Under the pieces are notes generated by a model. The model searched no databases and was not told the DNA's origin. It saw nothing but the letters and a program-made list of their open reading frames with translations. The translations under genes and the position numbers were made by a program. 35,562 bases of DNA, from NCBI GenBank assembly GCA_947176935.1, contig CAMWSP010000003.1, positions 1-35,562 on the forward strand, read 5' to 3'. Source of the DNA: an uncultured Porphyromonadaceae bacterium (GTDB lineage Bacteria; Bacteroidota; Bacteroidia; Bacteroidales; Muribaculaceae). Shown in pieces: positions 16,580-23,760 of the stretch; positions within the stretch are counted from its first letter, which is position 1; every line of letters begins with the position of its first letter.

Positions 16580-16613
16580 AATCAGGCGCAGGCACGACGG
16601 CCTGCGCCTGATT
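16580..16613 (-). terminator. Strong hairpin, probable ppdK terminator
   Basis: A perfect 14-bp stem (16580-16593 with 16600-16613) closes a 6-nt loop. On the minus strand it is followed by TCGTTTTAG and then, 10 nt after the stem, the ATG of the DUF3791-like gene. The T-tract is short and interrupted, so it may be a leaky terminator or an attenuator for the cassette. Confidence 0.7.
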
Positions 16614-16645
16614 ATTAGGAGTTATCGAATGTTCGAGAGAAGGGG

Positions 16646-19360
16646 TTAGTCTTCGATGGCGGCCTGCGCAGCGGCTACGCGGGCGATGGGCACGCGGAAG
16701 GGCGAGCAGCTGACGTAGTTCATGCCGAGTTTTGCGCAGAACTTAACGGAGCTGGGTTCGCCGCCGTGTTCGCCGCAGATACCTACCTTGAGGTCTTCGC
16801 GGGTTGCGCGGCCTTTCTTCACGCCCATTTCAACGAGCTGGCCAACGCCTTCCTGGTCGAGCACTTCGAAGGGGTCAACCTTGATGATGCCGTGTTCCTT
16901 GTAGAATTTGAGGAACTTGGGAGCGTCGTCGCGGCTGAAGCCGAAGGTCATCTGGGTGAGGTCGTTGGTGCCGAACGAGAAGAATTCGGCCACGGAGGCG
17001 ATTTCGTTGGCGGTGAGTGCAGCGCGGGGAACTTCGATCATGGTGCCTACCAGGAAGGGGAGCGATTCGCCCTTTTCGGCGAATACCTTAGCGGCAGTTG
17101 TGCGGATAACTTCGTTCTGGTTCTGGAGTTCCTTGAGCGAGCCAACCAGCGGAATCATGATTTCGGGCTTCACGTCGATGCCACGGGCTTTGACGGCGAG
17201 AGCGGCTTCGATGATTGCGCGGGTCTGCATTTCGGTGATTTCGGGGTAGGTGATGCCCAGACGGCAGCCACGGTGGCCGAGCATGGGGTTGAATTCTTCG
17301 AGGGAGTCAACTTTGGCTTTGACTTCTTCGAGGGTGAGGCCCATCTTTTCGGCGAGTTCTTTCTGGGTTGCGGTCTGATGAGGCACGAATTCGTGCAACG
17401 GCGGGTCGAGCAGACGGATGGTAACGCCGTAGCCGTCCATGGCTTCGAAGATGCCTTCGAAGTCGCCACGCTGCATGGGCAGGAGTTTGGCCAGGGCTGC
17501 GCGACGGCCTTCAACGTCGGAGGCGAGAATCATTTCGCGCACGGCGTCGATGCGGTTGCCTTCGAAGAACATGTGTTCGGTGCGGCAGAGGCCGATGCCC
17601 TGAGCGCCGAACTTGCGGGCCTGCTTGGCGTCGCGGGGGGAGTCGGCGTTGGTGCGCACGAGGGTTTTGGTGTACTTTGAGGCGAGGTTCATGATAGCAG
17701 CGAAGTCGCCGTCGAGTTCGGGTTCGGTGGTGGGCACCTGGCCGTCGTAAACGTCGCCGGTCGAGCCGTTGAGCGAAATCCAGTCACCTTCGTGATAGGT
17801 TTTGCCGCCCATGGTAACGGTCTTGGCTTTGTAGTCGATCAGGATTTCGCCAGCGCCGGAAACGCAGCATTTGCCCATGCCGCGTGCAACTACGGCTGCG
17901 TGTGAGGTCATGCCGCCGCGCATTGTCAGGATGCCCTGTGCAACGGCCATGCCGCGGAGGTCTTCGGGCGAGGTTTCGATGCGGACCAGAATAACTTTCT
18001 TTTTCTTTTCAGCCCAAGCTTCGGCTTCGTCGGCGGAGAATACGATCATGCCGGTAGCGGCGCCGGGCGATGCGGGCAGACCCTTGGCGGCAACTTTGGC
18101 GTGTTTGAGCGATGCTTTGTCGAACACGGGGTGGAGCAGCTCGTCGAGCTTCTGGGGTTCCATGCGGAGCAGGGCGGTCTTTTCGTCGATTTCGCCGGCG
18201 CGGAGAAGGTCCATGGCGATTTTCACCATAGCGGCGCCGGTGCGCTTGCCGTTACGGGTCTGGAGCATCCAGAGTTTGCCGTCCTGAATGGTGAATTCCA
18301 TGTCCTGCATGTCTTTGTAGTGGTCTTCGAGCTTGTGGGCGATGGCGATGAGCTCGGCGGCGCAGGTGGGCATGGATTCTTCGAGCGAGGGATATTTTTC
18401 AACGCGCACTTCTTCGCTGATGCCCTGGAGGGCAGCCCAGCGGCGTGAGCCTTCAACGGTTATCTGCTGAGGGGTGCGGATGCCGGCAACCACGTCTTCG
18501 CCCTGGGCGTTGATGAGGTATTCGCCGTTGAAAATGTTTTCGCCGGTAGCGGCGTCGCGGCTGAATGCCACGCCGGTTGCGGAGTTATTGCCCATGTTGC
18601 CGTAAACCATTGCCTGAACGTTGACGGCGGTGCCCCATTCTTCGGGAATCTGGTTCATGCGGCGGTAGAGGATGGCGCGTTCGTTCATCCAGCTGTCGAA
18701 CACGGCGCAGATGCCACCCCAGAGCTGTTCCCATGCGGAGTCGGGGAAGTCTTTGCCGGTAAAGTCCTTAACGGCGGCTTTGAATTCTTTTACGAGAGTC
18801 TGGAGGTCTTCAACGTCGAGTTCGGTGTCGAGCTTAACGCCTTTGGCTTCCTTCATTTTGTCCATGATTTCTTCGAAGGGATCAACGTCGGTCTTCGATT
18901 TGGGCTTCATGCCGAGAACAACGTCGCCATACATCTGAACGAAGCGGCGGTAGGAGTCCCATGCGAAGCGGGGGTTGCCGCTCTTTTCGGCGAGCGAGGC
19001 AACGGTTGCGTCGTTCATGCCGAGGTTCAGAACGGTGTCCATCATGCCGGGCATTGAAGCGCGGGCGCCGGAACGTACGGAAACGAGCAGGGGGTTGGTG
19101 GGGTCGTTGAATTTGCGGCCGGTGAGTTCTTCAACGTGAGCGATGGCCTTTTCAACGTCTTTCTGAATGCGTTTAACTACTTCGTCGCGGCCATACTGGG
19201 TGTACTCGGTGCAGACTTCGGTTGTGATGGTGAAACCGGGAGGCACGGGCATGCCCAGAAGGTTCATCTCGGCGAGGTTAGCGCCTTTGCCACCGAGCAG
19301 ATTGCGGTCGTTGGCATTGCCTTCGGCTTTACCGTTGCCGAATGTATAGACTCTCTTCAT
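16646..19360 (-). CDS. ppdK: Pyruvate, phosphate dikinase
   Basis: Interconverts pyruvate, ATP and phosphate with PEP, AMP and pyrophosphate; in anaerobes it often runs in the ATP-forming direction. It has 904 residues, close to the family's usual 870-910. The N-terminal ATP-grasp domain shows LLGGKGANLAEM and SVRSGARASMPGMMDTVLNL. The swivelling phosphohistidine domain has GGMTSHAAVVARGMGKCCVSG with H487. The C-terminal PEP/pyruvate TIM barrel has GIGLCRTEHMF, MIEVPRA, FSFGTNDLTQMTFGFSRDDA and GICGEHGGEP. It is monocistronic: its own promoter lies at 19418-19448 and a hairpin follows at 16580-16613. Confidence 0.98.
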   Translation of the reverse strand: MKRVYTFGNGKAEGNANDRNLLGGKGANLAEMNLLGMPVPPGFTITTEVCTEYTQYGRDEVVKRIQKDVEKAIAHVEELTGRKFNDPTNPLLVSVRSGARASMPGMMDTVLNLGMNDATVASLAEKSGNPRFAWDSYRRFVQMYGDVVLGMKPKSKTDVDPFEEIMDKMKEAKGVKLDTELDVEDLQTLVKEFKAAVKDFTGKDFPDSAWEQLWGGICAVFDSWMNERAILYRRMNQIPEEWGTAVNVQAMVYGNMGNNSATGVAFSRDAATGENIFNGEYLINAQGEDVVAGIRTPQQITVEGSRRWAALQGISEEVRVEKYPSLEESMPTCAAELIAIAHKLEDHYKDMQDMEFTIQDGKLWMLQTRNGKRTGAAMVKIAMDLLRAGEIDEKTALLRMEPQKLDELLHPVFDKASLKHAKVAAKGLPASPGAATGMIVFSADEAEAWAEKKKKVILVRIETSPEDLRGMAVAQGILTMRGGMTSHAAVVARGMGKCCVSGAGEILIDYKAKTVTMGGKTYHEGDWISLNGSTGDVYDGQVPTTEPELDGDFAAIMNLASKYTKTLVRTNADSPRDAKQARKFGAQGIGLCRTEHMFFEGNRIDAVREMILASDVEGRRAALAKLLPMQRGDFEGIFEAMDGYGVTIRLLDPPLHEFVPHQTATQKELAEKMGLTLEEVKAKVDSLEEFNPMLGHRGCRLGITYPEITEMQTRAIIEAALAVKARGIDVKPEIMIPLVGSLKELQNQNEVIRTTAAKVFAEKGESLPFLVGTMIEVPRAALTANEIASVAEFFSFGTNDLTQMTFGFSRDDAPKFLKFYKEHGIIKVDPFEVLDQEGVGQLVEMGVKKGRATREDLKVGICGEHGGEPSSVKFCAKLGMNYVSCSPFRVPIARVAAAQAAIED

Positions 19361-19417
19361 AGGTCTTGATTGTGGTTATTGTTGTGATGATTAAAGTATA
19401 GAGTTTGAATTATTCTG

Positions 19418-19448
19418 CAAATATAGGAACTTTTTCGGGAATAGTCAA
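19418..19448 (-). promoter_or_regulatory. ppdK promoter
   Basis: On the minus strand TTG (19446-19448), 20 bases, then TATATTTG (19418-19425). This is an excellent match to the Bacteroidetes consensus and implies a leader of roughly 50-55 nt. Confidence 0.82.
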
Positions 19449-19488
19449 CATTTCGGCCAAAAAATTGCACTTATAGGCGAAAAACAAT

Positions 19489-19515
19489 GAGAGGACCGCT
19501 TATGGCGGTCCTCTC
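19489..19515 (-). terminator. Terminator of the 702-residue secreted protein gene
   Basis: A perfect 11-bp stem (19489-19499 with 19505-19515) has a 5-nt loop and is followed on the minus strand by ATTGTTTTTCG. It begins 25 nt after the stop codon, a textbook rho-independent terminator. Confidence 0.85.
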
Positions 19516-19540
19516 TGAAGTTATTTGGGGATAGGTTGAA

Positions 19541-21649
19541 TTAGCGGTTGAAAACTTTAACGCCGTCAACGATGAAGATGCCCTTGCCGGCTTTGTTTAC
19601 GCGGCGGCCCTGGAGGTCGTAGATGCCGTTGGCTTTAGCCTTCGAAGCGGCAACTTCGCTGAGACCACCCTGCTGTTCGGGGTAAACGAGGAATGCGTTG
19701 GTGTCGGCATACCAGTTGTTGGAGGTGGGGGTCCAGTCAACGAAGTTATAGTCAGAACCGGCGGAACCACGGTGTATATTGCCGGTGTAGCGGTAAGTAT
19801 CGTACTTGCCGGTGCCGGGGTTCATGACGTAGTAGTCATATTCAGCGTGCAGGCGAACCTTGTTTTCAACGTCGAGTTCAAGACCGGCAGCGCCAATCAG
19901 TTCGAGCTCGTCTTCATTGGGCTGATACTGGCCTTCTTCGTTGGGGCAAGCCTGGAAAGTGAAGGGGCAAGCCAGGTCGGGGTCATCGGTAGTGGCCCAG
20001 CCATATTCTGTAATGCCGTTGGCATCACCGAGATATTCGTCGCCGCCGAGGAAGGTGTACATGTCGTGGTGCTGGCGGATGTAGCAGTTGTTGGTGGGGT
20101 TATAGAGCTTGAAGTAGGCGGTGCCGGGAATGTGAATGAGCTCCCAGATAGCGTCTGCTCTTTCGTAGTTTTCCTCAAGCATAGGAACTACACCCATGCC
20201 GTAGTAATCTTCGAAGGTGGGGTCTTCGTCGCAATAAACAGGCGAGGAACCCTGGCGATAGTAGATGCTGCCGCCGGCGCAGAGGAATGCGTTGCCGAGC
20301 TGGAGGTCGGGATCGACGGTTTCACCTTCGTTGACGAACTTGTTGAGGTCGCGGAGGGCAAGCTGGTTCTGGAAGCGAACCTGGCAACCTTGGCCGACGA
20401 GAGCTGCAGCTTCGGCGAGCTTCTGGTCTACGATAGCCTGAACGGTAGCAACGTATTCATCGCGGGTGCCGGGGTCCTTAACTTTGGAAAGGTCAGCACC
20501 TTCGCCATTCCAGTTTTGGCAGAACTGCTGGATTGCACGCAGCTGACCCTGAACTTCGGGATACCAGATAGCAGGAACTTTCAGCCAGCCTTCAATGGTG
20601 CTGATGTTGTTTCTGAACAGCAGTTTTGCATTTTCCATGGCTTTGTTTCGGAAACCTTCTTCAATAACAATGGTGTAGCGTTCCTTGGCGGCGTTGGCGT
20701 CGGCTTCGGAAGCTTCGTTAACGAAGAAGATAGAGCCGTTGTTTTCCCAGTGGTTCTTGTTGGAGGTGGTGGTTACGGGCGACCAAGTGCGGTCAACACC
20801 GGCGAAGCCATAGCGGTTGTAAACAACGTTGCCGTTGTCGTTGCGAACGGTGTCGCCGTTTTCGTCGAACTGGGGAGCATAGATGGCGATGTTGACATAG
20901 TTGTTCATGTCAAGACACTGGTTGCGGTGGTCAGCATCGTTCGAGATGGTATCTTTCAGTGAGAAAGCGAAAGCGGCATCGAAGTCTTCGGGGGTGAGGT
21001 GCTGGAGAATGGCTTCGCACCAGTCTACGGTGTCCTGAGTAGCCTCGAAAGCGGGCTTAACGGGCAGAACATAGTAGCGGTTGGTGGTGCTCATGTTGAA
21101 GTCCATGTTGGAGCGGCTGTAGCCAACTGCATCCTGAGCGGTTTTAGCAGTGGTGGCAACCGAACCAGAAATCACGGCGTTCTTAATCAGAACGGTGCCG
21201 GGATAAGCACGGCCACCGGCTACGAAGTACCAATATTCAGTATCCGAACTCTTGATTTCAGTGATGCCGTTTTTGATGCCGTTGGCGTCGACGCTCTGAA
21301 AGGGAGAGAAATCGAAGCCTTCGTCATTAGCGAACGAGAGCCACCAGTTACCGCCGAGGTTCGAAAGACCCATGTAGGGGCGGTCGGAGATTTTGGGGGT
21401 GGGGGTTACGCCGTCGGCCTGGAAAGCGGACTGATAGAAGCCGCCGCGGTCGGTGTTTACGGAGTCACCGTCCATGTTTCTCAGGGTACCGTTGGTGTAG
21501 TCAAGACGCATGGCGCGCATGTTGCGGATGCGGTAGTAATAATAAGTGCCGGCCTTTTCATCGCTCAGCTTCAGGCCGTTAACAACGTCCTGAGCATACA
21601 TCGAGCCTGCGCATAAGGCGAGCATGGCAAGAAGAGTAAATTTCTTCAT
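19541..21649 (-). CDS. Secreted protein of unknown function with a sorting-type C-terminal tail
   Basis: It has 702 residues. The signal peptide is MKKFTLLAMLALCAGSMYAQ, cleaved before DVVNG. I do not recognise a named family. It is rich in aromatic residues and Asn/Asp. Segments such as TYYYYRIRNMRAMRLDYTNG, then GTAYFKLYNPTNNCYIRQHH and YDYYVMNPGTGKYDTYRYTG read like beta-trefoil/ricin-like strands. A helical stretch lies between about 330 and 450 (AKERYTIVIEEGFRNKAMEN, later VQAIVDQKLAEAAALV). The last 30 residues, NGIYDLQGRRVNKAGKGIFI then VDGVKVFNR, match the 'GIYDLQGRRV...G(I/V)YI' tails common on Prevotella/Muribaculaceae exported proteins and resembling type IX sorting domains. It is monocistronic with a strong promoter and terminator. 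A glycan-binding role is only a guess. Confidence 0.9.
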   Translation of the reverse strand: MKKFTLLAMLALCAGSMYAQDVVNGLKLSDEKAGTYYYYRIRNMRAMRLDYTNGTLRNMDGDSVNTDRGGFYQSAFQADGVTPTPKISDRPYMGLSNLGGNWWLSFANDEGFDFSPFQSVDANGIKNGITEIKSSDTEYWYFVAGGRAYPGTVLIKNAVISGSVATTAKTAQDAVGYSRSNMDFNMSTTNRYYVLPVKPAFEATQDTVDWCEAILQHLTPEDFDAAFAFSLKDTISNDADHRNQCLDMNNYVNIAIYAPQFDENGDTVRNDNGNVVYNRYGFAGVDRTWSPVTTTSNKNHWENNGSIFFVNEASEADANAAKERYTIVIEEGFRNKAMENAKLLFRNNISTIEGWLKVPAIWYPEVQGQLRAIQQFCQNWNGEGADLSKVKDPGTRDEYVATVQAIVDQKLAEAAALVGQGCQVRFQNQLALRDLNKFVNEGETVDPDLQLGNAFLCAGGSIYYRQGSSPVYCDEDPTFEDYYGMGVVPMLEENYERADAIWELIHIPGTAYFKLYNPTNNCYIRQHHDMYTFLGGDEYLGDANGITEYGWATTDDPDLACPFTFQACPNEEGQYQPNEDELELIGAAGLELDVENKVRLHAEYDYYVMNPGTGKYDTYRYTGNIHRGSAGSDYNFVDWTPTSNNWYADTNAFLVYPEQQGGLSEVAASKAKANGIYDLQGRRVNKAGKGIFIVDGVKVFNR

Positions 21650-21734
21650 GGTGATGATAATTGAATGATTAGTAAATGATTAGAATTTTAATTTTAGGGT
21701 AAGGAGATGGCGATATTGCGGGAATATCCACTCG

Positions 21735-21765
21735 CAAATTTACACATTTTTTTACTGATTGCAAA
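21735..21765 (-). promoter_or_regulatory. Promoter of the 702-residue secreted protein gene
   Basis: On the minus strand TTTG (21762-21765), 19 bases, then TAAATTTG (21735-21742). The leader should be about 80 nt and is AT-rich. The promoter starts about 17 bases after the malQ stop codon. Confidence 0.8.
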
Positions 21766-21781
21766 TTTTTTAGAAAAATAA

Positions 21782-23755
21782 TTATCTCAGCCCCGTAATT
21801 TTAACAACTTTAGCACGGAAGTCGGTGGAATTTAACATTTTCTCTAAAGGGATGTGCAATCGGTAGCGCCAGTAGTGGTTGGGGTCGGCGGGTATATTTA
21901 TCTGCTCCTCGGCCGCTTGGGCGCGACGCAGTTCGCCCGAAGCGGCGAGCCAGTCCTGAATCGGGAATATGGCGAGCATTGCCGGCGATTTGGCGTGGGT
22001 TTCGAGGAACGATTCGCAGGCGCGGGGCGAGGAGTCGAGGCCTTCGTTTTCGAGCCATAGGCGCAGCGGGGGCATGTCGTGGGTGGAGGTGGTTGCCACG
22101 TTCATGCGGGAGTAGGCGAGCGGGTCGGCCAGACTGACGCCGAACTGCTTGGGCATGCGCTGCACCTCAAGGGCCAGAATGCGCTCCGAGTCGAGCACTC
22201 CGGGCACACAGGCGGGAATCATGCCGAGGTCTTCGGCGCAGGCCAGCATGGGGGTGGCGTTGACCAGCGCAGGGAGTTTCAGCAGGGCCGATTGGCGCCA
22301 GAAGTCGTTGTGGCGGTGGTAGAAAAAGTGCTCGTGGATAGCGCGGTAGGCCTGCTGCTGCGCGGGGTCGAGCTGTTGGAAAGCTTCGGTGTCGAAGCCC
22401 ATTATGCGCGGATGGTAGAGTCCGGGAGAGCGCGGGTCTTCAATGAAGAGCAGGTCGGTGGGGGAGCCGGCCGGAGCCTGAGCCATTGCGGGGTTGAATT
22501 CGAATCCGAAGGCGGATTGCATTTCGGCGGGCAGCATGGGGAGCGCCGGCGAAAAATGGCCGAGCAGGCCGGAGCTTACGCCGGCCGGAATTTCCCAGAT
22601 GCGGAAAAAGCCGAGAATATGGTCGATGCGGTAGGCGTCGAAATATCTGGCCATGGCTCCAAGGCGGCGGCGCCACCATTTGAAGCCGTCGGAGGCCATG
22701 CGCTGCCAGTTATAGGTGGGGAATCCCCAGTTCTGGCCGTCGGCGGCAAAGGCGTCGGGCGGAGCGCCGGCCGAGCTGTCGAGGTTGAAGAGTTCGGGGT
22801 ATTGCCAGGCGTCGACGCTGTCGGGGCTGACGCCGATGGGAATGTCGCCCTTGACGGCCACTCCGCGCGAGCGCGCATAGCGGCAGGCGTCGAGCAACTG
22901 CAGGTGGAGGTGATATTGCAACCAGGCGTAGAACAGGAAGTTGCCGTCGGCGTTTTGCAGCGCCAACTCGGCCACCAGGCCTGGCGAGTAGGGTTCGCGG
23001 CGTCCGGCATCGCGCAGCACCGAGTAGGCGCAGTAGGGCAGGAGCCATTCGGCGTTTTCGGCCACGAAGTCGGCAAATGGCCGCGAGGCGGTTTCTTTGC
23101 GGCCCGACTCATTATAGATTGCACGCGCGTAGGCTTCTTTCAGCGCGATAACGGCCGGATAGTCGACCGAGTCGGCGGCGTTGAGGCGCAGGCGCTCCTG
23201 CTCGAAGCATATGCGGGCTTCGGGGTCGGGGAGGTCGCCGAGCAGCTGCGGGCGCAGGTAGAGCGGATGGAGCGCGAAGGAGGATATGGCGCTGTAGGGG
23301 TAGGAGTCGCTGCTGGAGCGGGTCATGGTGGTGTCGTTGACCGGCAGAATCTGAATTATTTGCTGGCCGGTTGCGGCGGCCCAGTCAACCAGGAGCTTGA
23401 GGTCTTCGAAGTCGCCGCAGCCGCAGTCGGCTTCGGAACGGAGCGAGAACACCGGCACCGCCACTCCGGCGGCGCGCCAGGGTTCCTTGCCTCGGAAATC
23501 GAGCGGCCCGGGGGCGTTGATGCGGCGGTTGGGGCCTTCTTCCCATTGGTGTTCGTCGCCGCAGACAATCACGAACTTGAATTCAGTGTCGGCCGGCAGC
23601 GAGTCGGGGAGGTCGAGGGTCCAGAGCGGTATGCCCGAGCGCTTCATTTGCGGGGCTGCCGCAGGGTTCCAGTTGCCGAGCAGGGGGTGGGAGCCGCAGC
23701 AAACAACGCTTTGGGCCGGCTGCAGCAGGGGAGTCAGAACGCGGATAATGGCCAT
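21782..23755 (-). CDS. malQ: 4-alpha-glucanotransferase (GH77, DPE2-like) with one CBM20
   Basis: Transfers maltosyl/glucosyl units between alpha-1,4-glucans in glycogen/maltose metabolism. It has 657 residues from the ATG at 23753-23755. A starch-binding CBM20 module (about 1-85: VVCCGSHPLLGNWNPAAAPQ, then FKFVIVCGDEHQWEEGPNR) precedes the GH77 barrel. Catalytic residues are D378 (AYRIDHILGFF), E508 (CAEDLGMIP) and D560 (STHDMPPLR). The 130-residue gap between D378 and E508, far longer than the 48 or so of E. coli MalQ, is the insertion of the plant DPE2/Bacteroides subtype. That subtype usually has two CBM20s and nearly 900 residues; only one CBM20 is here. The start follows the nrdJ stop by 5 nt, so the genes are probably co-transcribed. 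Confidence 0.94.
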   Translation of the reverse strand: MAIIRVLTPLLQPAQSVVCCGSHPLLGNWNPAAAPQMKRSGIPLWTLDLPDSLPADTEFKFVIVCGDEHQWEEGPNRRINAPGPLDFRGKEPWRAAGVAVPVFSLRSEADCGCGDFEDLKLLVDWAAATGQQIIQILPVNDTTMTRSSSDSYPYSAISSFALHPLYLRPQLLGDLPDPEARICFEQERLRLNAADSVDYPAVIALKEAYARAIYNESGRKETASRPFADFVAENAEWLLPYCAYSVLRDAGRREPYSPGLVAELALQNADGNFLFYAWLQYHLHLQLLDACRYARSRGVAVKGDIPIGVSPDSVDAWQYPELFNLDSSAGAPPDAFAADGQNWGFPTYNWQRMASDGFKWWRRRLGAMARYFDAYRIDHILGFFRIWEIPAGVSSGLLGHFSPALPMLPAEMQSAFGFEFNPAMAQAPAGSPTDLLFIEDPRSPGLYHPRIMGFDTEAFQQLDPAQQQAYRAIHEHFFYHRHNDFWRQSALLKLPALVNATPMLACAEDLGMIPACVPGVLDSERILALEVQRMPKQFGVSLADPLAYSRMNVATTSTHDMPPLRLWLENEGLDSSPRACESFLETHAKSPAMLAIFPIQDWLAASGELRRAQAAEEQINIPADPNHYWRYRLHIPLEKMLNSTDFRAKVVKITGLR

Positions 23756-23760
23756 GGCAA

